Assembly: GCA_024711345.1 (NCBI GenBank)
Contig: JANJTA010000040.1
Span: 57,288 to 121,287 of the forward strand
Direction of reading: 5' to 3'
DNA length: 64,000 nucleotides
Source: Rhodanobacter sp.
Lineage (GTDB): Bacteria > Pseudomonadota > Gammaproteobacteria > Xanthomonadales > Rhodanobacteraceae
Shown here: one piece after another, positions 47,111 through 55,768 of the stretch
Numbering within the stretch: the stretch's first letter is position 1
Layout: each line of letters opens with the position of its first letter
Notes under the pieces: generated by a model
Seen by the model: only the letters and a program-made list of their open reading frames with translations
What the model was told of the DNA's origin: nothing
The model's database searches: none
Program-made: the position numbers and the translations under genes

Positions 47111-49120
47111 ATGCGTACATGGTGCAAGGGCGCGACCGGGCGCTTCGGCCTGCTGGCGCTGCTGGCCGGCCTGGGCCTGGCGGGCATGTCGGCGGTGCGG
47201 GCGGCCAGCCTCGATCCGGCGCTGCTGCCGAAGATCCAGGCCGCCACCTTCGAGGTGGTGCAGGCCAAGCCGGTCGGCGACCCGCTGAGCTACGAACGGC
47301 CGCTGCCGCTGGAGCTGTTGCCGTACCAGGAGCGTACCGACAAGTACTACTCCATCGGCACGGCGTTCGCGATCGGCGGCAACCGCTACGTCACCGCGGC
47401 GCACGTGCTGCTGGCCGGGGTGGACAGCCTGTGGGGGCCGCCCCAGCTGCGCGACGCCGCTGGCCGCGTGTACCCGATCGGCAAGATCGAGAAGTTCTCG
47501 CTGAGCAAGGATTTCATGGTGTTCACGCTGGCGCAGCCGCCGGCAGGCGACGCCGCGCTGGAGATCGACGCCAGCCCCACGCTCAACCAGGTGGTCTACG
47601 CGGTGGGCAACGCGCTGGGCACCGGGGTGGTGATCCGCGACGGCCTGTACACCTCCGACACGCCCGAACAGGACAACGGCGCGTGGAAGTGGATGCGCTT
47701 CTCCGCCGCCGCCTCCCCCGGCAACAGCGGCGGCCCGCTGCTGGACAAGGACGGCAAGCTGATCGGCGTGGTGCTGATGAAGTCGGCCAACGAGAACCTC
47801 AACTACGCGCTGCCGATCCGCGAGGTGCTGGAGGCGCCCGCCGGCAAGGCGGTGGTGGACACGCGCATCACCTACCAGATCGACCTGTTCGACACCGTGC
47901 AGAACGACCGGCTCAAGGCGCAGTTCGCGCTGCCGCTCGGCCTGGGCGAGTTCTACCGCGCGTTCCAGTCGCGCATGGACGCCAACAGCGACACCCAGCT
48001 GAAGGCGCTGCTGGCGAAGGAATCCGCCAACCTGTTCCCGAACGGCGCCGGCTCGGCGCGCTTGCTGCACCAGCAGACGCAGCTGGACGGCTTCCCCACC
48101 CTGATCGTGCGCGGCAGCGAGGGCGAGTGGCGGCGCGTCGGCGAGCGCTCGCAGTATTTCGCGCTGGACGGCAACGGCTACGTGGCCACCGGCGGGGTCG
48201 GGCGCAACGGCCTGATCCGCCTGCGCCGGCCCGACGGCGTGGCCGCGGCCACGTTCTATGCCGACGCGAAGTCGCGCATGGACCTGCTGGCGCGCACCGG
48301 CATGTTCCAGCGCGAGGTCGCCGGCGAGAAGGTCAAGATCACCTCGCTGGGCAAGCCGGTACGCGAAGCGACCCACCTCGACCGCTGGCAGCGGCCGTGG
48401 CAGGTCGGCGTGTGGACGCTGCCCTACGCCAACGCGCTGGTGGTGGCGTACATGCTGCCGGTGCCGGACGGCAGCGTGATGCTGGTGCGCTTCACGCCGC
48501 CGTCCCACGAGCACGACAGCATGCTGGACATGGACGAGATGAGCAGCTTCGTCCACGTCACCTACCAGGGCACGCTGGCGCAGTGGAAGGACTTCCTCGG
48601 CCAGCCGGCGCTGCAGCCGGCCGCGTTCCGGAACATCCGCATCGGCTTCGACTACGACCGCCGCTTCAGCTACGCCTCGCAGCGGGTGGCGTTCTCCTAC
48701 CCGTCCGCGGTGCAGCCGGTCAGGCCGGACAACCTGCTGTGGCTGGGCTTCCGCTTCTTCCTCGACGGCGCCAAGCCGGTATGGGACGTGGGCGACGTGA
48801 ACGTGTGGAAGGACACCGCCTCCGACGACCACAACAACGTCAACGTGCAGCGTTACGTGGCGCCGCCGCCCGGGCTGGACGACGACCTGAGCAGCCGCTG
48901 GCGCAAGCTGTCGGCGCGCGAATATCCCTACAATGGCGTGGCGCGCTACGAGAACGACCTGATGAAGATCAACGCCGTGGTCGCTCCGGCCGCCCAGGGC
49001 GGGCAGCCGCCCTCGGTGCTGTACACCGCCTTCTACGGCACCGCGGGCACCCAGCCGCAGGCCGACATGAAGGGCAAGCTCGACCTGCTGACCAAGGACA
49101 TGCAGGTCACCGAACACTGA
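47111..49120 (+). CDS. trypsin-like serine protease with long uncharacterised C-terminal region
   Basis: A 669-aa protein with an N-terminal signal segment (about residues 10-32). The S1/S1C-type protease domain (about 60-250) has His98 (VTAAHVL), Asp134 (SLSKDFMVF) and Ser206 (SPGNSGGPL), so the triad is complete. Unlike DegP-type proteases it has no recognisable PDZ domain. The last 400 residues are unfamiliar, with mixed alpha/beta character and segments such as VGVWTLPYANALVVAYMLPV and HEHDSMLDMDEMSS. ATG 47111 follows AAGGA; upstream in-frame ATGs at 47012 and 47096 lack support. It probably acts in the periplasm on proteins of unknown identity. Confidence 0.85.
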   Translation: MRTWCKGATGRFGLLALLAGLGLAGMSAVRAASLDPALLPKIQAATFEVVQAKPVGDPLSYERPLPLELLPYQERTDKYYSIGTAFAIGGNRYVTAAHVLLAGVDSLWGPPQLRDAAGRVYPIGKIEKFSLSKDFMVFTLAQPPAGDAALEIDASPTLNQVVYAVGNALGTGVVIRDGLYTSDTPEQDNGAWKWMRFSAAASPGNSGGPLLDKDGKLIGVVLMKSANENLNYALPIREVLEAPAGKAVVDTRITYQIDLFDTVQNDRLKAQFALPLGLGEFYRAFQSRMDANSDTQLKALLAKESANLFPNGAGSARLLHQQTQLDGFPTLIVRGSEGEWRRVGERSQYFALDGNGYVATGGVGRNGLIRLRRPDGVAAATFYADAKSRMDLLARTGMFQREVAGEKVKITSLGKPVREATHLDRWQRPWQVGVWTLPYANALVVAYMLPVPDGSVMLVRFTPPSHEHDSMLDMDEMSSFVHVTYQGTLAQWKDFLGQPALQPAAFRNIRIGFDYDRRFSYASQRVAFSYPSAVQPVRPDNLLWLGFRFFLDGAKPVWDVGDVNVWKDTASDDHNNVNVQRYVAPPPGLDDDLSSRWRKLSAREYPYNGVARYENDLMKINAVVAPAAQGGQPPSVLYTAFYGTAGTQPQADMKGKLDLLTKDMQVTEH

Positions 49121-49128
49121 CGCCTGCG

Positions 49129-49150
49129 CCGGCGCCCGCGGCGGCGCCGG
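49129..49150. other. intergenic GC-rich hairpin
   Basis: CCGGCGCC (49129-49136) pairs perfectly with GGCGCCGG (49143-49150), between the protease stop and the hydrolase start. No T-run; function unclear. Confidence 0.35.
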
Positions 49151-49174
49151 ACAGGAAACGGACGCGCAACCACC

Positions 49175-50053
49175 ATGCACGCGGTACTGCAGAACCGTCC
49201 CGCGGACGGCACCGAACCCACGGCCTGGCTCGCCATGGCCGACGGCCAGCGGCTGTTCCTGCGCGACTGGCCGCTGGCCGGTGCGCGCGGCGGCGTGCTG
49301 CTGGTGCACGGGCTGGGCGAGCACAGCGGCCGCTACCATCGCCTGGCGGCCTGGTTCAACCAGCGCGGTTACGCCGTGCGCGGCTACGACCAGCGCGGCC
49401 ACGGCCGCAGCCCGGGTCGCCGCGGCGGCCTGCGCCACGGCGACGACCTGCTGGAGGACCTGGCCACCGTCTACCTCGACTACGCCAGCGGCCTGCCGCA
49501 GCCGCCGCTGCTGCTCGGCCACAGCCTGGGTGGCCTGGTCGCCGCGCGCGCGGTGCTGGACGGCCGCGTCGAGCCGCCGGCGCTGCTGCTGTCCTCGCCG
49601 GCGCTGCGTACCCGCGAGTCGCCGTGGATGATCGCGCTGGCGCGGCTGCTCGATCGCCTCGCGCCGAACCTGCCGTTGCGCAACGGGCTGGATTTCGACC
49701 AGCTCTCGCACGATCGCCAGGTGGTCGCCGACTACCGCCGCGACCCGCTGCGCCACGGCTGGATCACCCCGCGGCTGGCCGACTTCATCTTCCGCGCCGG
49801 CGCCGCCTGCATCGCCGACGCCACCCGGCTGGCGCTGCCGACCCTGCTGCTGGTGGCCGATGGCGACGGCATCGTGGATCCCTCCGGCAGCCGCGAGTTC
49901 GCCCGCCAGGCGGCGTCGACCGGCCAGCTCACCACGCGCTTCTTCTCGCTGCTGTACCACGAGCTGTTCAACGAAGCGGAGCCGGGCCGCGGTCAGGTGC
50001 TGATGCAGCTGGGCGACTGGCTGGGCCGGCAGGGCTCGCCGACGCGAGGTTGA
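49175..50053 (+). CDS. alpha/beta hydrolase, monoacylglycerol lipase/lysophospholipase-like
   Basis: A 292-aa cytosolic-looking hydrolase of the Hydrolase_4 (PldB/monoacylglycerol lipase) group. Seen are the oxyanion segment LLVHGLGEHSGRYH, YDQRGHGRSPG, the nucleophile Ser117 in GHSLGG, the acid in VADGDGIVDP near residue 230 and the His in LYHELFNE near 263. The spacing suits release of a fatty acid from a monoacyl lipid. It follows the protease gene by 54 bases on the same strand and may be co-transcribed. Confidence 0.88.
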   Translation: MHAVLQNRPADGTEPTAWLAMADGQRLFLRDWPLAGARGGVLLVHGLGEHSGRYHRLAAWFNQRGYAVRGYDQRGHGRSPGRRGGLRHGDDLLEDLATVYLDYASGLPQPPLLLGHSLGGLVAARAVLDGRVEPPALLLSSPALRTRESPWMIALARLLDRLAPNLPLRNGLDFDQLSHDRQVVADYRRDPLRHGWITPRLADFIFRAGAACIADATRLALPTLLLVADGDGIVDPSGSREFARQAASTGQLTTRFFSLLYHELFNEAEPGRGQVLMQLGDWLGRQGSPTRG

Positions 50054-50156
50054 GCGCCGGCGACGCATCACGGAGAAGCGACGCGCCCCATCGCTGCCTC
50101 CATGCCGCCATGAATTCCGGCGATACTCCCATGCAAACCTGCCGGGAGAAGGTTGC

Positions 50157-53100
50157 ATGTCGCGTCGATCGTACGAGTGCCTTTCGCGCCGGGCGTTGTC
50201 GCGCGCGCTGATCGCCTTGCTGCTGGGCCTGTTGCTGGCGGCCTGCCAGCGCGGCGCCGACAGCGGCAAGCCGGCCCTGCAGGGCGCGCCGGCCGCCAGC
50301 GCTTCCGCGCCGGCACCGGCGAAGGCGGAGTTCGCGCTGGTCTCGGCCAGCTCGCAGACCAGCGACTCGCGCACCGCGCTGACCCTGCGCTTCAACGCCA
50401 CGCTGGCCTCGGCGCAGGCGTTCGACACGCTGATCGCGGTGACCGGCCCGAACGGCGAGGTGGTCGGGGGCAGCTGGAGCCTCGACGACGACAACAAGAC
50501 GCTGCGCTTCCCGTTCGTGCAGGCGAACACGCGCTATGCAGTGCAGATCAAGGCCGGCCTGCTCGCCGCCGACGGCCGCACCCTCGGCCACGAGGTGAAG
50601 CACGACGTCTACTCCGGCAACCTGCCGGCGGCGGTCGGCTTCGCCTCGCACGGCAGCGTGCTGCCGGCGCGCGGCACCCGCGGCCTGCCGCTGGTGTCGA
50701 TGAACGTGCACGACGCCGACGTGGAGTTCTTCCGCGTGCGCGACGACGCGCTGTCGGACCTGTTCTGCAGCTATCCGCGCAACGGCCACCGCGACAGCTA
50801 CGAGCTCGACCACGACGTCGCCTATTACAACAGCTGCGGCCAGGGCGACGACCGGCGCAGCCGCGTGCCGATCACCCAGCTGGGCGACTCGGTCTACGCC
50901 AACCACTACACGCTGGGCGGCGAGCCGAACGAGCGCACGGTGACCTACCTGCCGGTGCAGAACATCAAGGAGCTGGCCCAGCCCGGCGTGTACATGGCGG
51001 TGGTCAAGGCCGGCGGCACGTTCAAGGATGGTTACGACACCGCCACCTTCTTCGTCAGCGACCTCGGCCTGCACCTGCGCGTGTACCGCGACAACGTGCT
51101 GCTGCACGTGGCCTCGCTGCGCGACGGCACGCCGGTGAATGCGGTGGACATCGAGATCCGCGACGCGGCCGGGCGCAGCAAGCTCAAGGCCGTGACCGGC
51201 GCCGACGGCAACGCGCTGCTCGCGTACCAGGTCAAGGCCGCCGACGTGCTGGTGGCGCGGCACGGCAAGGACGTCTCGGTGCTGCCGTTCAACCGGCCGG
51301 CGCTGGACGTGTCCAACTTCGACATCAGCGGCCGCCGGCAGGCACCGTTCGAGGTGTATGCCTGGTCCGGCCGCGACCTGTACCGCCCCGGCGAGACGCT
51401 GCGCGCCTCGGCGCTGCTGCGCGACGACGACGGCAAGCCGATGAAGGCGCAGTCGCTGTTCGTGCGGGTCAAGCAGCCGGACGGCCGCACCCTGGTGGAA
51501 AAGCGGCTGGAGCCGCAACAGTTGAACTACTTCGAGCTGAGCCAGGCGATCCCGGCCGACGCGCCCACCGGGCTGTGGCAGCTGGAATTCCGTCTCGATC
51601 CTTCAGCCAAGGAGACCGTGCAGGCGTTCCCGTTCCACGTCGAGGAGTTCCTGCCCGAGCGGCTCAAGGTCGAGCTGTCCAGCCCGCAATCGCGGCTGGC
51701 GCCGGGCGAGCCGCTGCAGCTGAAAGTCGCCTCCAGCTACCTGTACGGCGCGCCGGCCGACGGCAACCGCTTCACCGCGAAACTGCTGGTGGCGCCGGAA
51801 GTGCATCCGCTGGAGAACATGAAGGACACCTACTTCGGCAACCCGCTGGTCGAGCTGCCGAAGAGTGCTGACGACGTGGTCGACGCCAAGCTCGACGCGC
51901 AAGGCGTGCTGGAGCAGGCGGTGGCGCTGCCCGACGACGTGAAACCCGTCGCGCCGCTGGCGGTGACCCTGTCCGGCAGCGTGTACGAGAGCGGCGGCCG
52001 CGCGGTGACCCGCCTGCTCAAGCGCACTTACTGGCCGGCCGACGCGCTGGTCGGCGTGCGCCCGCTGTTCGATCCGAAGCAGGGCGCCGAGAGCGAGGCG
52101 CCGGCGGGCTTCGAGATCGTGCGGGCGAACATCGACGGCGCACTGGTCGCCGGCAACCACCTGAAGGTGCGCCTGCAGCGCGAGCTGCGCGACTTCTACT
52201 GGCTGTACGAACGCGATGGCGGCTGGCAGTCGAATGCGAACCAGCGCCTGCAGCTGATCGACGAAAAGGACGTCGACGTCGCCGCCGGCAAGTCGGCCCA
52301 CGTGGAGTTCCCGGTGCAGTGGGGCAGCTACCGCGTCGAGGTGTACGACCCGGCGACCAAACTCACCACGGTGTTCCCGTTCTTCGCCGGCTACAGCTGG
52401 GACGACGAGAACCTCGGCAAGGAAGCGCGCCCGGACAAGGTCAAGCTGCAGCTGGACAAGGCCCGCTATCGCGCCGGCGACACCATGAAGGTCACGGTGA
52501 CGCCGCCGCAGCCCGGCCCCGGCGTGCTGCTGGTGGAGTCGGATCATCTGCTCTACACGAAGAACATCGAGGCGAAGGCCGGCGCGGTCTTCGAGATTCC
52601 GGTGACGAAGGAATGGGAGCGCCACGACGTCTACGTCTCGGCGCTGGTGTTCCGCGGCGGCGAGGCGGCCGAGCACACCACGCCGGCGCGCGCGCTGGGC
52701 GTGGAATACGTGGCGATGGACCGCAACGACCGGCGCATTGCGCTCAAGCTCGACGCGCCCGCGCTGATGCGCCCGGGCAACCCGCTCGAGGTCGGCGTGC
52801 AGGCCAGCGGACTGGCCGGACAGCAGGCCTTCGTCACGCTGTCGGCGGTCGACCAGGGCGTGCTCAACATCACCAACTACCCGGTGCCCGACGCGTGGGC
52901 GTGGCTGTTCGCCAAGCGCGCACTCGGCGTCGACGCCTACGACCTGTACAGCCGCCTCATCGAGGCGATGGACGGCGCCGAGGCCAAGCTGCGCTATGGC
53001 GGCGACATGAGCGGTGCGGCGCTGCCCAAGGCCACCCGGCTCAACCCGAAGGTGCAGATCGTCGACCTGTTTGCCGCGCCAGTGGCGTTCGACGCGCGGG

Positions 53101-55154
53101 GCAGGGCCACGCTGCATGTCGACGTGCCCGACTTCAACGGCAGCCTGCGCCTGGCCGCGCTGGCATACACCGACAGCCGCTACGGCAACGCCGACGGCGC
53201 GGTCACCGTGCGCGCGCCGCTGGTGGTCGAGCCGAGCACGCCGCGGGTGATGGCGGCCGGCGACAAGGCGGTGATCAGCCTGGATCTGAAGAACCTGTCC
53301 GGCAAGGACGGCACTGCCAGGGTCAGCGTCAAGGGCGGCGGTCTGATCACCGTCGACAAGGCCACGCAAAGCGTGCCGCTGAAGGATGGCGCCGGCACCA
53401 CGCTGAAGATGCCGGTGACGGCGCAGGCGGGCGCGGCGGTGGCGACGGTGGACGTCCACGCCGAGCTCAACGATTACCAGGTCGACCGCCATTTCGAATT
53501 CGCGGTGCGCCCGGCCTGGCCGGAAACGGTGAACACCACGCCGCTGGCGCTGGAAGCCGGCAAGCCCGAACGCTTCGGCGCCGCCGCGATCGCCGGCCTG
53601 CTGCCGGCCACGGTGAACGCGCGGCTCACCCTGAGCACCTTGCCGCCGCTGCCGTACGCGGCCGCGCTGCGCGACGTGCTGCGCTACCCGTACGGCTGCA
53701 TCGAGCAGACCACCAGCAAGGGCTACGCCGCCCTGATCCTGGACGGCGCCACCGCCAGGGCGCTGGGCGCGCAGGTGATGAGCGATGCCGTGCGCAAGGG
53801 CGCGGTGGACACGGCGCTGTCGCGGATCGCCTCGTTCCAGGCCAGCAACGGCCACTTCAGCTTCTGGGGCGGCTCCAGCCCGATCGTCACCTTCACCACG
53901 CCGTACGTGGTCGACTTCATGCTGGACGCGCGCGACGCCGGTTTCGCGGTGCCGCAGGAGGTGCTGCAGAAATCGCTGCAACGGCTCAACGACGACCTGC
54001 TCGCCGGCGGCCATCCGTATTACAGCTACGAGCACCACGACCACCTGCGACTCGCCGACGAGGCGTACTCCGGCTTCGTGCTGGCGCGGGTCAACCGTGC
54101 GCCGCTGGGCACGTTGCGCGCGATCTTCGACAACGAACGGCAGAAGCTGGTTGCCCCGCTGCCGCTGGTGCACCTGGGCATCGCGCTGAAGCTGATGGGC
54201 GACAACGAGCGCGCGCAGAAGGCCATCGACGAGGCGTTCGCCTGGAGCAAGGAACGCCCCTGGTACGTCGGCGACTACGGCTCGGAACTGCGCGATCTGG
54301 CGCTGATGGTCGCGCTCACCCACACCTACGGCATGAGCCAGCCCGCCTACGACGCCAAGCTGGTGGACTGGGCGCGCAACGCCAGCGCGAACGTGCGCCA
54401 GCGGCAGAAGGAATTCGCCGATTACCGCTGGTCGTGGTCGTACCTGAGCACGCAGGAGCAGGCGGCGATCGCCCGCGTGGCGGCGGCGTTCGATGCGAAA
54501 AGCAATGCCCCCCTGGCCGCCACGCTCACGGTGAACGGCAAGACCGAACAGGCGCCGGACCAGCGCGTGTGGAGCCGCGCGCTCAGCGCGGCCGAACTCG
54601 CCGCCGGGGTCAGCGTGCAGCCGACCAGCGACGCGGCGATCTTCGCCACGCTCGACGTGGCCGGCATCCCGCAACAGGCGCCGCCGGCCGACGCCAGCCA
54701 GATCGACGTACGCCGCAGCTACTTCACCACCGACGGCAAACCGTGGAGCGGCAGCCAGTTGAAGGAGGGCGGCACGCTGATCGTCGAGCTGGAGATCGAG
54801 GCACGCATGAACGTCCCCGACGCGCTGGTCACCGACCTGCTGCCGGGCGGGCTGGAAGTGGAGAACCTCAACCTCGGCGGCGCGCAGTCGTGGTCCGGCG
54901 TGGTGATCGACGGCATCGAGCTGGACCAGCACGCCGCCGCCGCGCAGATCGTGCACGAGGAATACCGCGACGACCGCTACGCCGCCGCCCTCAACCTGAG
55001 CCGCGGCGACAAGGCCCGCGTGTTCTACCTGGTGCGCGCGGTGACCCCGGGCACCTACACCGTGCCGCCGCCGCTGGTGGAGGACATGTACCGCCCCGCC
55101 GTGCGCGGCATCGGCAGGGTCGAGCCGGCGAAGATCACCGTGGTGGAACCATGA
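50157..55154 (+). CDS. yfhM: bacterial alpha-2-macroglobulin (YfhM-like) lipoprotein
   Basis: A 1665-aa periplasmic lipoprotein with lipobox LLAAC (Cys at residue 30). It has the MG-domain layout of bacterial macroglobulins (MG1-like domain, MG2 region PFEVYAWSGRDLYRPGETLR, later beta-sandwich domains). The thioester site is YPYGCIEQT, with Cys1181 in the CxEQ motif, in a helical thioester-containing domain, so it should trap attacking proteases covalently. The paired penicillin-binding protein 1C gene lies downstream, as in E. coli, where the two are thought to guard and repair the envelope after attack. GGGAGAAGG precedes ATG 50157. Length is typical for the family. Confidence 0.94.
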   Translation: MSRRSYECLSRRALSRALIALLLGLLLAACQRGADSGKPALQGAPAASASAPAPAKAEFALVSASSQTSDSRTALTLRFNATLASAQAFDTLIAVTGPNGEVVGGSWSLDDDNKTLRFPFVQANTRYAVQIKAGLLAADGRTLGHEVKHDVYSGNLPAAVGFASHGSVLPARGTRGLPLVSMNVHDADVEFFRVRDDALSDLFCSYPRNGHRDSYELDHDVAYYNSCGQGDDRRSRVPITQLGDSVYANHYTLGGEPNERTVTYLPVQNIKELAQPGVYMAVVKAGGTFKDGYDTATFFVSDLGLHLRVYRDNVLLHVASLRDGTPVNAVDIEIRDAAGRSKLKAVTGADGNALLAYQVKAADVLVARHGKDVSVLPFNRPALDVSNFDISGRRQAPFEVYAWSGRDLYRPGETLRASALLRDDDGKPMKAQSLFVRVKQPDGRTLVEKRLEPQQLNYFELSQAIPADAPTGLWQLEFRLDPSAKETVQAFPFHVEEFLPERLKVELSSPQSRLAPGEPLQLKVASSYLYGAPADGNRFTAKLLVAPEVHPLENMKDTYFGNPLVELPKSADDVVDAKLDAQGVLEQAVALPDDVKPVAPLAVTLSGSVYESGGRAVTRLLKRTYWPADALVGVRPLFDPKQGAESEAPAGFEIVRANIDGALVAGNHLKVRLQRELRDFYWLYERDGGWQSNANQRLQLIDEKDVDVAAGKSAHVEFPVQWGSYRVEVYDPATKLTTVFPFFAGYSWDDENLGKEARPDKVKLQLDKARYRAGDTMKVTVTPPQPGPGVLLVESDHLLYTKNIEAKAGAVFEIPVTKEWERHDVYVSALVFRGGEAAEHTTPARALGVEYVAMDRNDRRIALKLDAPALMRPGNPLEVGVQASGLAGQQAFVTLSAVDQGVLNITNYPVPDAWAWLFAKRALGVDAYDLYSRLIEAMDGAEAKLRYGGDMSGAALPKATRLNPKVQIVDLFAAPVAFDARGRATLHVDVPDFNGSLRLAALAYTDSRYGNADGAVTVRAPLVVEPSTPRVMAAGDKAVISLDLKNLSGKDGTARVSVKGGGLITVDKATQSVPLKDGAGTTLKMPVTAQAGAAVATVDVHAELNDYQVDRHFEFAVRPAWPETVNTTPLALEAGKPERFGAAAIAGLLPATVNARLTLSTLPPLPYAAALRDVLRYPYGCIEQTTSKGYAALILDGATARALGAQVMSDAVRKGAVDTALSRIASFQASNGHFSFWGGSSPIVTFTTPYVVDFMLDARDAGFAVPQEVLQKSLQRLNDDLLAGGHPYYSYEHHDHLRLADEAYSGFVLARVNRAPLGTLRAIFDNERQKLVAPLPLVHLGIALKLMGDNERAQKAIDEAFAWSKERPWYVGDYGSELRDLALMVALTHTYGMSQPAYDAKLVDWARNASANVRQRQKEFADYRWSWSYLSTQEQAAIARVAAAFDAKSNAPLAATLTVNGKTEQAPDQRVWSRALSAAELAAGVSVQPTSDAAIFATLDVAGIPQQAPPADASQIDVRRSYFTTDGKPWSGSQLKEGGTLIVELEIEARMNVPDALVTDLLPGGLEVENLNLGGAQSWSGVVIDGIELDQHAAAAQIVHEEYRDDRYAAALNLSRGDKARVFYLVRAVTPGTYTVPPPLVEDMYRPAVRGIGRVEPAKITVVEP

Positions 55155-55155
55155 G

Positions 55156-55728
55156 ATGACGGTGCAGGGAGTTGCGAGGTATCTGAAGGCCGTCCACCCT
55201 GTGTGCGCCACGGGATGGATGCACGGATATGGCGTCGTTCTCCTGCTGATCTGTGTCGCGATGGCTCCAACGCGCGTGCTGGCTGCCGACAACGGTCAGC
55301 GCGTGCAGTTCGCTTCCTACGGAAACGTGCGGATCGGCATGGATCGGAGGACCTTGCAAGAGGTCTTGGGCGGTCATCTGGAAGACGACCCCCCACAGGA
55401 AGCCGACTGCCGCTACGTTTCTCGGCCTGGGCATGACGGCGTCGGCTACATGCTGATCCATGGAAAAGTGGCGCGTATCGACGTGTTCAAACCGTCTACG
55501 GTGGAGGCGTTCTCGGGTGGCCGCGTGGGCATGAGCCAGGCGGCAATGCTGCACCGCTACCCTGGAATTCAGGTGACCCCCCACTTTTATGACGAGTCGG
55601 GTGTGTACCTCACTGTGCTCTCGAAGGACAAGCGGTACGGGATCCGCTTTGAGGTGATCGACGGAAAAGTGGCGCGTTACTACGCCGGGCGTGCCGATGT
55701 GATCGAGTACGTGGAAGGGTGTCTATGA
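55156..55728 (+). CDS. exported protein of unknown function between yfhM and pbpC
   Basis: A 190-aa protein I do not recognise. A hydrophobic segment (about residues 24-43, GYGVVLLLICVAMAPTRVLA) looks like a signal peptide, so the true start may be Met22 (55219) instead of ATG 55156. The mature part seems to hold two related units: RIGMDRRTLQEVLGG...GYMLIHGKVARIDVF and RVGMSQAAMLHRYPG...GIRFEVIDGKVARYY. They share a G(M) helix start and a DGKVAR/HGKVAR strand end. It begins one base after the macroglobulin stop and ends 40 bases before pbpC. Its GC content is lower than that of both neighbours, suggesting a late insertion into this pair. Confidence 0.75.
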   Translation: MTVQGVARYLKAVHPVCATGWMHGYGVVLLLICVAMAPTRVLAADNGQRVQFASYGNVRIGMDRRTLQEVLGGHLEDDPPQEADCRYVSRPGHDGVGYMLIHGKVARIDVFKPSTVEAFSGGRVGMSQAAMLHRYPGIQVTPHFYDESGVYLTVLSKDKRYGIRFEVIDGKVARYYAGRADVIEYVEGCL

Positions 55729-55768
55729 AGCCCGTGGCACCTTCGACACATTTGCTGCGGTACCGTCC

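Noticed and set aside
44291..50530. A 2079-codon open frame on the minus strand
   Set aside because: It lies antisense to the GH3 end, TonB receptor, protease and hydrolase genes, which have clear motifs. Its product is His/Arg/Gly/Val-rich low-complexity sequence, as expected for a high-GC shadow frame.
51603..55292. A 1229-codon open frame antisense to the macroglobulin gene
   Set aside because: The plus strand encodes a full macroglobulin with lipobox and CIEQ thioester; the antisense product has no motif.
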